DNA from: an uncultured Oscillospiraceae bacterium
GTDB taxonomy: Bacteria; Bacillota; Clostridia; Oscillospirales; Oscillospiraceae
Reading direction: 5' to 3'
Length of the DNA: 41,681 bases
Assembly: GCA_910588455.1 (NCBI GenBank)
Contig: CAJUPG010000007.1
Span: 1 to 41,681 of the forward strand
Positions 6,766 to 15,186 of this stretch are shown one piece after another (position 1 is the stretch's first letter; each line of letters starts with the position of its first letter). The translations under genes and the position numbers were made by a program. Under the pieces are notes generated by a model. The model worked only from the letters and a program-made list of their open reading frames with translations, ran no database searches and had not been told where the DNA came from.

Positions 6766-7620
6766 ATGAATCAATCCATCATTCAAACCCAACAGCTGCA
6801 TTTCTCCTACCCCGCCAACGAGGGGGAGGACGCGCCCAAGGCCGTCCTCAACGGGGTGGACCTGTCCATTGAGCGCGGGTCCTTCACCGCCGTCCTGGGC
6901 CACAACGGCAGCGGTAAATCCACCCTGGCCAAGCACATGAACGCCATCCTCCTGCCCTCCGGAGGGAAGGTCTACGTGGACAGTATGGACACGGTCCGGG
7001 AAGAAACCTTGCTGCAAATCCGGAAAACGGTCGGTATGGTGTTCCAAAACCCCGATAACCAGATCGTCGCCAACGTGGTGGAGGAGGACGTGGCCTTTGC
7101 CCCGGAAAACCTGGGGGTCCCGCCAGAGGAAATTCGCAGGCGGGTGGACGACGCCCTGAAGGCCGTCAATATGTACCACTACCGGGAGCACGCTCCGCAC
7201 CTGCTCTCCGGCGGGCAGAAGCAGCGCATTGCCATCGCCGGGGTGATCGCCATGGAGCCGGAGTGCATCGTATTGGACGAGCCCACCGCCATGCTGGACC
7301 CCATCGGCCGGGCGGACGTGCTGCGCACCATCAAGACTCTCAACCGGGAGCGGGGGGTTACGGTCGTGCTGATTACCCACCACATGGACGAGGCTGCCCA
7401 GGCGGACCGGCTGGTGGTGATGGCCCAGGGCAGGATCATTGCCGACGGCCCCCCGAAGCAGGTATTTCAGGATGTGGAAGGGCTGAAGGCCGTGGGGCTC
7501 ACGGTCCCCCATACGGTGGAGCTGCTGTGGCAGCTGCGTCAGGCGGGGCTGGACGTGCCCCTGGATGCGCTGTCCGACGAGGAATGCGCCCAAGCTCTGT
7601 TTAAATTGATGCGCCCGTAA
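6766..7620 (+). CDS. ecfA1: Energy-coupling factor transporter ATPase 1
   Basis: 284-residue ABC ATPase of group II ECF transporters, which power uptake of vitamins and metals through interchangeable S components. Walker A is GHNGSGKST (about residues 45-53), the signature LSGGQKQR lies near 147-155, and Walker B IVLDEPTAMLDP near 168-180. The TAMLDP form is typical of EcfA1. I chose ATG 6766 because AAGGAAG sits 6 bases upstream. ATG 6748 overlaps the previous stop (ATGA) and would add six residues. It forms ecfA1-ecfA2-ecfT with the next two genes. Confidence 0.95.
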   Translation: MNQSIIQTQQLHFSYPANEGEDAPKAVLNGVDLSIERGSFTAVLGHNGSGKSTLAKHMNAILLPSGGKVYVDSMDTVREETLLQIRKTVGMVFQNPDNQIVANVVEEDVAFAPENLGVPPEEIRRRVDDALKAVNMYHYREHAPHLLSGGQKQRIAIAGVIAMEPECIVLDEPTAMLDPIGRADVLRTIKTLNRERGVTVVLITHHMDEAAQADRLVVMAQGRIIADGPPKQVFQDVEGLKAVGLTVPHTVELLWQLRQAGLDVPLDALSDEECAQALFKLMRP

Positions 7621-7632
7621 GGAGGTCCGGCT

Positions 7633-8493
7633 ATGCAGCCTATTCTTGAGACAAAAGCACTCACCCATATTTACAGCGCCGGAACTCCCTTCCAGCACCG
7701 GGCGCTGAACGAAATTGATTTCGCGGTCTACCCCAACGAGTATCTGGGGATTATCGGCCACACCGGGTCGGGAAAGTCCACCCTGATCCAGCACCTGAAC
7801 GGCCTGCTGAAGCCCACCTCCGGCCAGGTGCTCTTTGAGGGGGAGGACGTGTGGACCGACCCAAAGCGCACCCGGCAGGTCCGCTTCCAGGTGGGGCTGG
7901 TGTTCCAATATCCGGAGTATCAGCTGTTTGAGGAAACGGTCTATAAAGACATCGCCTTCGGCCCGAAAAATATGGGGCTGGAGGGGGAAGAACTGGACCG
8001 GCGGGTGCGGGAGGCCGCCCATTTCGTCGGCCTGCGGGACGAGCTGCTGGAAAAATCCCCCTTTGAGCTGTCCGGCGGGCAGAAGCGCCGGGTGGCCATC
8101 GCGGGGGTAATTGCCATGCGGCCCAAGGTGCTGATTTTGGACGAGCCCACCGCCGGACTGGACCCGGAAGGCGCGCAGTCCATCCTAACAAATATCCGGG
8201 CCTATCACAAGGCCCGGGAGGCGGCGATCATTCTGGTATCCCACTCCATGGAGGAGGTGGCCCAGTCGGTGGACCGCATTGTAGTGGTCAACGACGGCCT
8301 GCTTCCCTACCAGGGCGCTCCCCGTGAGGTGTTCCAGCACGGGAGGGAGCTGGAGGAGATGGGCCTGGGGGTTCCCCAGATGACCCGGGTGTTTCACCGG
8401 CTCCGGGAGCTGGGGGCGGACGTGGACCCGTCGGTTTACACACTGGACCAGGCGAAGCAGGCCATTCTGGCCGCGGTAAAGGGGGCGGTTTAA
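7633..8493 (+). CDS. ecfA2: Energy-coupling factor transporter ATPase 2
   Basis: 286-residue second ATPase of the ECF module. Walker A is GHTGSGKST (from about residue 42), signature LSGGQKRR, Walker B LILDEPTAGLDPEG (TAGLDP is typical of EcfA2). AAGGAGG 7 bases before ATG 7633 is a strong ribosome site. It dimerises with EcfA1 and contacts the coupling helices of EcfT. The stop is directly followed by the ecfT start (8493/8494) without a gap. Confidence 0.96.
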   Translation: MQPILETKALTHIYSAGTPFQHRALNEIDFAVYPNEYLGIIGHTGSGKSTLIQHLNGLLKPTSGQVLFEGEDVWTDPKRTRQVRFQVGLVFQYPEYQLFEETVYKDIAFGPKNMGLEGEELDRRVREAAHFVGLRDELLEKSPFELSGGQKRRVAIAGVIAMRPKVLILDEPTAGLDPEGAQSILTNIRAYHKAREAAIILVSHSMEEVAQSVDRIVVVNDGLLPYQGAPREVFQHGRELEEMGLGVPQMTRVFHRLRELGADVDPSVYTLDQAKQAILAAVKGAV

Positions 8494-9303
8494 ATGGCGC
8501 TGAAAGATATCACCCTGGGGCAGTATTTCCCCGGAAACTCCTTCATCCACCGGCTGGACCCCCGCACCAAGCTGCTGGCGGTGATTCTGTACATCGTGGC
8601 GCTGTTTCTGGCCAAGTCCTTCGTCACCTACGGGATCATGCTGGCGGTGCTGGTGAGTTCCATCGCGATTTCGAAAGTCCCTCCAAAGTCGATTTTGCGG
8701 GGCATGAAGCCCATTTTGTTCATCGTGGTTTTCACCGCCGTTTTGAATCTGTTCTACACCCCCGGAGAACACGTCCTGGCGCAGTTCTGGATTTTCACGA
8801 TTACGCTGGAGGGGGTTTTGCAGGCGTTTTTCATGGTGATCCGCATCATGATGCTCATTGCCGGCACCTTTTTGCTCACTTATACCACGTCCCCCATTCT
8901 CCTCACCGATGGGCTGGAGTCTCTCTTGAATCCTCTGAAGGCTGTCAAGGTGCCGGTCCACGAGCTGGCGATGATTATGTCCATCGCCCTGCGCTTCATT
9001 CCCACGCTGATTGAGGAGACGGACAAAATCATGTCCGCCCAGCGGGCCCGGGGAGCGGACTTCGAGAGCGGAAACCTGATGCAGCGGGCCAAGGCGCTGA
9101 TCCCCCTGCTGGTGCCGCTGTTCATCTCGGCGTTCCGGCGGGCGGACGAGCTGGCGATTGCCATGGAGTGCCGCTGCTACCACGGCGGGCAGGGCCGCAC
9201 CCGCCTGCGGCAGCTGAAGTACCGGGGGGCGGACTACGGGGTTTTGATTGGGTTTGTTGTGCTGACTGTGGGAGTCGGCGTTTTGGGGCGGCTTGGATTT
9301 TGA
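8494..9303 (+). CDS. ecfT: Energy-coupling factor transporter transmembrane protein
   Basis: 269-residue EcfT with five or six transmembrane segments. It carries the coupling motif AQRARG in the cytoplasmic C-terminal helices, which engages the ATPases. The protein recruits different S components. In many Firmicutes truA follows directly; here a small reversed gene and an HTH domain intervene before the truA homologue at 9690. Confidence 0.95.
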   Translation: MALKDITLGQYFPGNSFIHRLDPRTKLLAVILYIVALFLAKSFVTYGIMLAVLVSSIAISKVPPKSILRGMKPILFIVVFTAVLNLFYTPGEHVLAQFWIFTITLEGVLQAFFMVIRIMMLIAGTFLLTYTTSPILLTDGLESLLNPLKAVKVPVHELAMIMSIALRFIPTLIEETDKIMSAQRARGADFESGNLMQRAKALIPLLVPLFISAFRRADELAIAMECRCYHGGQGRTRLRQLKYRGADYGVLIGFVVLTVGVGVLGRLGF

Positions 9304-9316
9304 ACTTTAACAAATA

Positions 9317-9335
9317 GGGCCGCCTGCGGCGGCCC
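9317..9335. terminator. GC-rich hairpin between convergent genes
   Basis: GGGCCGCC-TGC-GGCGGCCC, a perfect 8-base-pair stem, lies between the ecfT stop and the stop of the reversed small gene at 9345. The T-tract is poor on both strands, so its strength as a terminator is uncertain. Confidence 0.55.
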
Positions 9336-9344
9336 CTGGGAAGA

Positions 9345-9610
9345 TTAAAATTCCATAAAAGCGTCCAAAATTTCTTGACGCAGGCCCAGGCCAAAGAGAT
9401 AATGGGCGCAGGACTGCAAGGACCAATATGTAATAATACGATTCTCCAACTGGTCCAAAAACTCACCGCCCGCCTTTTCTTTAACCTGCTGCAACATTGC
9501 AGTATATTCTTGACTGGCTTTTTGATACTCCGGCATCTCTTTATAGAAGCGTAAAATTGTCCTTCTAATTCGTCACTTCGGAATATTGCCCTGATAAACT
9601 GATTGTTCAT
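9345..9610 (-). pseudogene. Frameshifted small protein gene (DUF6809-like)
   Basis: Two minus-strand frames make one protein. Starting at ATG 9610 (Shine-Dalgarno AGAGGGA upstream) the frame reads MNNQFIRAIFRSDELEG...ASIK. It then runs out of register near 9540, and the rest (PEYQKASQEYTAMLQQVKEKAG ... FLDQL ... FGLGLRQEILDAFMEF) continues one frame over to the stop at 9345. One missing base around 9536-9541 (AAGAGATG where AAGGAGATG would keep frame) explains it. The restored product would be about 88 residues. It resembles in size and layout the small protein at 29184-29477, which looks like the DUF6809 group. Alternatives are a sequencing error, or translation only from ATG 9536 (63 residues, weak ribosome site). 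Confidence 0.6.
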
Positions 9611-9632
9611 TTTAATCCCTCTTTCATAAAGA

Positions 9633-9671
9633 TTAGTTAAACTAAGTATAATATTTTTCGTAGTTTGTCAA
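9633..9671. promoter_or_regulatory. Divergent promoter region with TTAGTT-A-AACTAA palindrome
   Basis: A perfect 13-base palindrome (9633-9645) touches -10 boxes of both directions. On the plus strand TATAAT lies at 9647-9652, for the XRE-TruA gene. On the minus strand TTGACA (9671-9666) and TATACT (9650-9645) are separated by 15 bases, for the small frameshifted gene. An XRE-type repressor, plausibly the HTH domain encoded just downstream, could bind here. Confidence 0.6.
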
Positions 9672-9689
9672 TGCCTAAGGAGCAAGTAT

Positions 9690-10691
9690 ATGAGTGAATT
9701 TCCTGCCCGTTTAAAAGCCCTGCGAAAGGCAAAAAAAATAAATCAGCCGGAAATGGCCAAATATTTGGGTCTCTCCGCCAGCGGCTATCAGTGCTATGAA
9801 CAGGGGCGGGGATTTCCGGAGGTCCCCCGTTTAATCAGTCTGGCTGATTATTTCGGTGTTAGTATCGACTACCTGTTGGGCCGCACCGATGAAAAAGCAG
9901 TCAATCCGCCTCCTCCTTCCCCGGTGGAGCCCGACCCGGGCGTAAAGCGCAACATTGCCCTGCGCCTGATGTACGTGGGCTCCGCGTACCACGGCTGGCA
10001 GGTCCAGAAAAACGCCTCCTCCGTGGCGGAAACCCTGGAAAAGGCCCTGGAGACCGTGGTCTGCCATCCGGTCAAATGCACCGGGGCCGGCCGCACCGAC
10101 GCGGGGGTCCATGCGGAGACCTATGTGGCCAATTTCCGCACCGCCTCCGCCATCCCCTGCGACCGCATCCCCCTGGCGGTGAACACCCGCCTGCCGGACG
10201 ATATCGTGGTGGTCCGGGCCACGGAGGTCCCCGACAGCTTCAATGCCATCGGCTCCTGCCGCAAGAAGGAGTACACCTATAAAATTTACAACAACCGTCT
10301 GGGCAATGCGTTTTATGTCAACCGCGCCTGGTTCTATCCCAGACATTTGGACGAGACCGTCATGCAGCGGGCGGCGGATCAATTTGTGGGCACCCACGAC
10401 TTCCGGGCGGTGCGCTCCGTGGGCACCGAGACCAAAACCACCGTCCGCACGGTCCACTACTTCAAAGTTCGCCGGGAGGGGGACCTGATCTCCTGCCGGG
10501 TGTGTGCCGACGGGTTTTTGTACAACATGGTCCGGGCCATGGTGGGCACCGTGGTCTACGCCGCCGAGGGCAAGCTGGAGCCGGAGGACATCCCCAAAAT
10601 TCTCCAGTCCGGCAACCGGACTCTGGCAGGACCTACCGTCCCCCCGGGGGGGCTGTATATGACCAGGCTCTGGTACGACGAGGATGTTTAA
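9690..10691 (+). CDS. truA: XRE helix-turn-helix domain fused to tRNA pseudouridine(38-40) synthase TruA
   Basis: 333-residue protein of two parts. Residues about 1-68 form a Cro/C1-type HTH (ARLKALRKAKKINQPEMAKYL ... DYFGVSIDYLLGRTDEK). A proline-rich linker (PPPPSPVEPDPG, about 73-84) leads to a complete TruA domain starting NIALRLMYVGSAYHGW. The catalytic aspartate is Asp137 in GRTDAGVHA. TruA makes pseudouridine at tRNA positions 38-40. The reading frame is open across the join. No ATG with a ribosome site lies between the domains (the first ATG falls inside the TruA fold), whereas ATG 9690 has AAGGAG at the right distance. The gene follows the ECF operon, as truA usually does, but the HTH part and the reversed small gene appear inserted between. 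A sequence error creating the fusion cannot be excluded. Confidence 0.88.
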   Translation: MSEFPARLKALRKAKKINQPEMAKYLGLSASGYQCYEQGRGFPEVPRLISLADYFGVSIDYLLGRTDEKAVNPPPPSPVEPDPGVKRNIALRLMYVGSAYHGWQVQKNASSVAETLEKALETVVCHPVKCTGAGRTDAGVHAETYVANFRTASAIPCDRIPLAVNTRLPDDIVVVRATEVPDSFNAIGSCRKKEYTYKIYNNRLGNAFYVNRAWFYPRHLDETVMQRAADQFVGTHDFRAVRSVGTETKTTVRTVHYFKVRREGDLISCRVCADGFLYNMVRAMVGTVVYAAEGKLEPEDIPKILQSGNRTLAGPTVPPGGLYMTRLWYDEDV

Positions 10692-11860
10692 TGATGCTGC
10701 ATTTGCCTAAAAAATCGGAAAAACCAGGGCTGCTCCACCGCCTGCTGGCCCTGATTGTCACCGCTGCTCTGCTGCTGGGGGCTCTGGTGCTGGTGGTCTA
10801 CCGGGACGAGCTCAATCTGGACGCCCTTCACCGGTGGTTGACCTACCGCAACCTCCAGACCAGCTCCACCGGCGAGTCCGCCTCCTTCACCCATGGGGGA
10901 GGCGAGCAGATGAATTTTGCCTACCTGCGCAGCGGCCTTCTGATGGCCTCCGCCGCCGGGGCACACTATTACTCCTTCGAAGGGGAGCAGTACGCCGAGC
11001 AGGTGGTCAGCCTCAGCAGCCCTGTGCTCACCTGGTCCGATACCACCGGCGTGGTCTACGACGCAGGGGGGCGGGATTTGTACCTGTTCTCTGGGGTGGA
11101 GCAGACCTTTTCCCTGCGGCTGGACCCGGGGGCGGACCTGCTCTCCGCCCGGGTCAACCGCTCGGGCTGGCTGGCGGTCACCGCCCAGCAGGGGGGACAT
11201 AAAGGCTCCGTTACCATCTATAGCGCCGGCCATCAGGAGCAGATGCAGATCAATATGTCATCCACCTTTGTTATGGATGCGGCCATTTCCCCCGATTGCC
11301 GGACGGTGGCGGTGGTAACCATCGGACAGGACGGCGGTGTGTTCCGCAGCACGCTGCTGATCTATCCCATCAACAGCAAAGAGCCCTCCCATTCCATCCC
11401 CCTGGGAAACATTACGGTGCTGGACCTGGAATTTGAGGGGGATCAGATCTGGGCCTTGGGGGAGGACAGGCTGTTGTGTGTGGATTTGGGGCAGGAGGAG
11501 CCAGCCGCCGCCCAGTATCTCTTTGGCAGCGGTTTTTTGAAGGGCTGCTCCTTACGGGGGGACGGCTTCGCGCTGTTGATGCTGGGCCGGTATCAGGCCG
11601 GCTCGGCGGACCAGATGGTGGTGGTGGGCCCGGACGGCTCCGTTCAGGCCGCCCAGGCTTTGAACGCCCAGGTGCTGGATTTCGACGCGGCCGGCAGCTA
11701 CTGTTCCCTGCTTACCGCCGATGCGCTGACCATCTACCACACGGATTTGGAGGAGTATGCCCGGCTGGAAAACCAGAGGGGCGCCCGGTATACCGCGCTG
11801 GCGCCCACCGGGGCCAGCCTTCTGGCGGACAGTCAGCAGGCCTGGCTGTATATCCCCTAA
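10691..11860 (+). CDS. DUF5711-like membrane-anchored beta-propeller protein
   Basis: 389-residue protein with a short basic N-terminus and one transmembrane segment (about residues 16-38), then an extracytoplasmic domain with repeated blades (for example SPVLTWSDTTGVVYDAGGRDLYLFSG). This suggests a WD40/PQQ-like propeller, as in the DUF5711 family of Clostridia. The ATG at 10691 overlaps the truA stop by one base (TAATG); a second ATG follows at 10694. It sits with the CvpA gene downstream. No catalytic residues are apparent. Envelope function is inference. Confidence 0.75.
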   Translation: MMLHLPKKSEKPGLLHRLLALIVTAALLLGALVLVVYRDELNLDALHRWLTYRNLQTSSTGESASFTHGGGEQMNFAYLRSGLLMASAAGAHYYSFEGEQYAEQVVSLSSPVLTWSDTTGVVYDAGGRDLYLFSGVEQTFSLRLDPGADLLSARVNRSGWLAVTAQQGGHKGSVTIYSAGHQEQMQINMSSTFVMDAAISPDCRTVAVVTIGQDGGVFRSTLLIYPINSKEPSHSIPLGNITVLDLEFEGDQIWALGEDRLLCVDLGQEEPAAAQYLFGSGFLKGCSLRGDGFALLMLGRYQAGSADQMVVVGPDGSVQAAQALNAQVLDFDAAGSYCSLLTADALTIYHTDLEEYARLENQRGARYTALAPTGASLLADSQQAWLYIP

Positions 11861-11896
11861 AAACCAGGAGTTTTTTCCCGAAAGGAGTATATACTT

Positions 11897-12673
11897 ATGA
11901 TGTCCGTACTTTTGGATCTGGTCATTCTGGCCGTGCTGGGCCTTGCCGTCTGGCGGGGGATGCGCCGGGGGCTTGTGCTGACCATCTGCGGCTTTCTGGC
12001 CATCTTTGTGGGCTTTGTGGGGGCCTCGGTTACGGTGGACGTGCTCAACGAGCCGGTCAGCCGCATCATTCAGCCCGTGATTCAGCAGGGAATTACTGAC
12101 ACGTTCCTCCAGCAGACCGGAACCGGGATTCAAATCCAGGACCACCCTGCCAATCCTCTCCCCACATTTCCCCCGCCGGAGGAGGAGGAAGAGGAGGAGC
12201 CGGAAATCCAGGTTCCTCTGGAGGTGATTCTGGACTACTTTGAGGACAACCGCTATCTGCGCCCCTTTGCCCATAACGTCCGGGACGCGCTGGAGGGCGG
12301 GTTAATCAATCTGGCCGCCTCCGCCCTGGAGGCCGTGTCCGCCTACGCGGCTGTCCGGATTGCCCGGGTGCTGATCTTTGTGGTGGCTTTTATTGTGCTG
12401 ATGGCGGTGTGGTTTTTCTTCAGCCGGGCGCTGGACCTGGCCTTCCGCCTGCCGGTGCTGTCCAGCTTAAACAGCTGGGGCGGCGGGGCGGCTGGTTTTC
12501 TGAAGGGGGCGCTGCTGCTGTTCGTCGCCGCGTGGCTGCTGCGGGAGAGCGTAATTCCCCAGCAGGTGATCGACGAGTCCATTCTGCTGAAATTCTTCTG
12601 CCAGAACAGTCCCCTGAGCCTTTTGGCCGATACGCTGACCAAAAGCGTGGAATCCAGCGTGTCAAAATTGTAA
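11897..12673 (+). CDS. CvpA family membrane protein
   Basis: 258-residue membrane protein with paired N-terminal transmembrane segments (about 5-48), an acidic/proline insert (PPPEEEEEEEPE, about residues 93-105) and further C-terminal membrane segments. The start LLDLVILAVLGLAVWRGMRRGLVLTICGF matches the CvpA/colicin V production family. Its role is not settled; it is linked to envelope homeostasis in several bacteria. AAAGGAGT precedes ATG 11897. The acidic insert is an unusual elaboration of the core fold. Confidence 0.85.
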   Translation: MMSVLLDLVILAVLGLAVWRGMRRGLVLTICGFLAIFVGFVGASVTVDVLNEPVSRIIQPVIQQGITDTFLQQTGTGIQIQDHPANPLPTFPPPEEEEEEEPEIQVPLEVILDYFEDNRYLRPFAHNVRDALEGGLINLAASALEAVSAYAAVRIARVLIFVVAFIVLMAVWFFFSRALDLAFRLPVLSSLNSWGGGAAGFLKGALLLFVAAWLLRESVIPQQVIDESILLKFFCQNSPLSLLADTLTKSVESSVSKL

Positions 12674-12753
12674 TCGTTCATACGCAGTTCATAATTTTCT
12701 GCTACACTGACCCATCCTGAGTAAAAGAACTCTCCCGAAAGGAGTGAGCACCC

Positions 12754-15048
12754 ATGCAGCCTACCATGTGCAGCCGCTGCAAAAAGCACGTAGCGGTGGT
12801 GTTTATCACCCGGCTGGAAAATGGAACGTCCAAAAACGACGGTCTGTGTCTCAAATGCGCCAAGGATCTGGGGATCAAGCCCATTGACGATATGATGAAA
12901 AAAATGGGGATTACGGACGAAGATTTGGAATCCCTCACCCATGAAATGATGACCGCCTTTGGGGGTGCGGAGGGGCTGGACAGCCTTCTGCCCGCCAAGG
13001 AGGACGGGGATGACGGGGAGGACGACGGCCGCACGGCTACCTTCCCCTTCCTCAATCAGCTTTTCAGCGCCAATTCCGGCGAAAAACGGGGAGAAAAGGT
13101 GCCGCCGGCCGCCGCCCAGAAGAGTGAGCGGGCCCCAAAACGTAAATTTTTGGAAAACTACTGCATTTCCCTCACCCGCCGGGCCCAGGAGGGCAAATTG
13201 GACAATCTGGTGGGCCGGGAGCGGGAATTGCAGCGGGTCGTTCAGATTTTGAACCGCCGGCAGAAAAACAACCCCTGTCTGATTGGCGAGCCCGGCGTGG
13301 GCAAAACCGCCATCGCGGAGGGGTTAGCTGCCCGGATTGCCAAGGGCGATGTGCCCTATAAGCTGCTGGACAAGGAGGTCTATCTGCTGGATCTGACCTC
13401 TCTGGTGGCGGGGACCCAGTTCCGGGGCCAGTTTGAGAGCCGCATGAAGGGGCTCATTGAGGAGATCCGCAAGCTGGGCAACATCATTCTGGTGATCGAC
13501 GAGGTACACACCATTGTGGGGGCCGGTGACGCCGAGGGCAGCATGAACGCCGCCAACATCCTGAAGCCCGCCCTGAGCCGGGGAGAGCTCCAGGTGATCG
13601 GCGCAACCACTTTGAACGAGTACCGCAAGCACATCGAGAAGGACACCGCCCTGGAGCGGCGGTTCCAGCCCGTCATTGTGGAGGAGCCCTCCATAGACGA
13701 GAGCGTGGAGATTATCCGGGGGGTGGCCCCCTACTACGAAGCCTTTCATCAGGTGCGCATCTCCCCGGAAATGTGCCGGCTGGCGGTGACCATGAGCGAG
13801 CGGTACATTACGGACCGCTACCTGCCCGACAAGGCCATTGACCTGATTGACGAGGCCTGCTCCAACCTGAACCTGGAAAACCACAGTCTGGCCCGCCGGG
13901 CCGCCTTGGAGAAGGAGATGGCCGACCTCTCCAAAGAGAAAGAGGTCATGATGGCCGCCGCGACGGAGGAGGCCTATAAGCGGCTGGCGGACATCCGAAG
14001 CCAGGAGCTGCGGCTGGAGGAAGAAAAAATCCAGCTGGATCAGGCCGCCTGCCCGGAGCTCACCGGGGAGCAGCTGGCCAACGTGATTGAGCTGTGGACC
14101 AAAATCCCCGCCAGCCAGATTCAGGAGCAGGAGTACCAGAGGCTGGCTAAGCTGGAGGACCGGCTGAAGGCCCATATTATCGGCCAGGATGAAGCGGTGA
14201 AGGCCGTGTGCGCCGCCATCCGCCGGGGCCGGGTGGGCATCTCCCCCAAGCGCAAGCCGGTGTCCTTTATTTTTGTAGGCTCCACCGGCGTGGGAAAAAC
14301 CGAGCTGGTGAAGCAGCTGGCGGCGGACCTGTTCAACACCCCCGAGTCCCTGATTCGGCTGGATATGTCCGAGTTCATGGAAAAACACGCGGTCTCCCGG
14401 ATTATCGGCTCTCCTCCCGGCTACGTGGGCTACGATGAGGCGGGCCAGTTGACGGAGAAAATCCGCCGCAAGCCCTATACCGTGGTCCTCTTTGACGAGA
14501 TTGAGAAGGCCCACCCGGATGTGCTGAACATTCTGCTGCAAATCCTGGACGACGGCCGGATTACCGACGCCCACGGGCGGGTGGTCAACTTTGAAAATAC
14601 CGTGATTGTAATGACCTCCAATGCCGGCAGCAACACCAAGAGCGGCGCGGTGGGCTTTGGCCGCTCCTCCAATGAGCAGAGCAAGGATAAGGCCATGAAG
14701 GCCTTGCAGGACTTCCTCCGGCCGGAATTTATCAACCGGGTGGACGAGGTGGTCTGCTTCAACCAGCTCACGGAGGAGGACTTCAAGCACATCGCGGAGC
14801 TGATGCTCACTGAACTGAAGGGCTCTCTGGCGGAGAAGAGCATTACCTTCTCCTGGGACGGCAGCCTGCTGGACTACCTTACCCGCAAATCCTATTCCGC
14901 CGCCTACGGGGCCCGGAACCTCCGGCGGCTCATCCAGAAGGAACTGGAGGACGCCATTGCCCTGCGGCTGATTGAAAACTACCAAACTCCTGTTTCCGGC
15001 ATCACGGCCCAGGCCGGGGAAAACGGCATTGAGCTTCTGAGCCTGTGA
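12754..15048 (+). CDS. clpE: ClpE-like AAA+ unfoldase with N-terminal zinc finger
   Basis: 764-residue Hsp100 ATPase that would unfold substrates for ClpP. In place of the usual Clp N-domains it begins with a four-cysteine finger (C6-x2-C9 and C32-x2-C35), as in ClpE. AAA domain 1 has Walker A GEPGVGKTA (from about residue 178) and Walker B VIDEVHTI. A coiled-coil middle part (KEMADLSKEKEVMMAAATEE) follows. AAA domain 2 has Walker A GSTGVGKTE (from about 509) and VVLFDEIEKAHPD. A VGFG tripeptide-type loop (SGAVGFGRSS) fits ClpP docking. It is monocistronic, ending at a terminator at 15066. I looked for a CtsR box upstream and saw no convincing one. Confidence 0.92.
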   Translation: MQPTMCSRCKKHVAVVFITRLENGTSKNDGLCLKCAKDLGIKPIDDMMKKMGITDEDLESLTHEMMTAFGGAEGLDSLLPAKEDGDDGEDDGRTATFPFLNQLFSANSGEKRGEKVPPAAAQKSERAPKRKFLENYCISLTRRAQEGKLDNLVGRERELQRVVQILNRRQKNNPCLIGEPGVGKTAIAEGLAARIAKGDVPYKLLDKEVYLLDLTSLVAGTQFRGQFESRMKGLIEEIRKLGNIILVIDEVHTIVGAGDAEGSMNAANILKPALSRGELQVIGATTLNEYRKHIEKDTALERRFQPVIVEEPSIDESVEIIRGVAPYYEAFHQVRISPEMCRLAVTMSERYITDRYLPDKAIDLIDEACSNLNLENHSLARRAALEKEMADLSKEKEVMMAAATEEAYKRLADIRSQELRLEEEKIQLDQAACPELTGEQLANVIELWTKIPASQIQEQEYQRLAKLEDRLKAHIIGQDEAVKAVCAAIRRGRVGISPKRKPVSFIFVGSTGVGKTELVKQLAADLFNTPESLIRLDMSEFMEKHAVSRIIGSPPGYVGYDEAGQLTEKIRRKPYTVVLFDEIEKAHPDVLNILLQILDDGRITDAHGRVVNFENTVIVMTSNAGSNTKSGAVGFGRSSNEQSKDKAMKALQDFLRPEFINRVDEVVCFNQLTEEDFKHIAELMLTELKGSLAEKSITFSWDGSLLDYLTRKSYSAAYGARNLRRLIQKELEDAIALRLIENYQTPVSGITAQAGENGIELLSL

Positions 15049-15065
15049 GGTATATGTGCAAAGAG

Positions 15066-15092
15066 GGGCGTCCGCGCAGCGGACGCCCTTTT
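15066..15092 (+). terminator. Terminator after clpE
   Basis: GGGCGTCCG-CGCAG-CGGACGCCC followed by TTTT, a perfect 9-base-pair stem. Confidence 0.85.
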
Positions 15093-15110
15093 GCCTGGAT
15101 TTTCTAACCC

Positions 15111-15139
15111 TTGCCAAATGACAAAAAATCCAATATAAT
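15111..15139 (+). promoter_or_regulatory. gltX promoter
   Basis: TTGCCA (15111-15116), 17-base spacer, TATAAT (15134-15139). No T-box leader follows. Confidence 0.8.
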
Positions 15140-15186
15140 AGGAGCACATGACCGGCGGCTTCGCCGCCTTTACGGAGGGAAACGAA

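Noticed and set aside
12674..12753. CtsR or CIRCE heat-shock operator before clpE
   Set aside because: No tandem GGTCAAA heptads or CIRCE inverted repeat are visible; only a weak extended -10-like TGCTACACT.
13324..15147. 607-codon frame on the minus strand opposite clpE
   Set aside because: Shadow of the clpE reading frame; no motifs, no ribosome site.
15060..15186. T-box leader before gltX
   Set aside because: The gap holds only a terminator, a promoter and a short leader without T-box core sequence.
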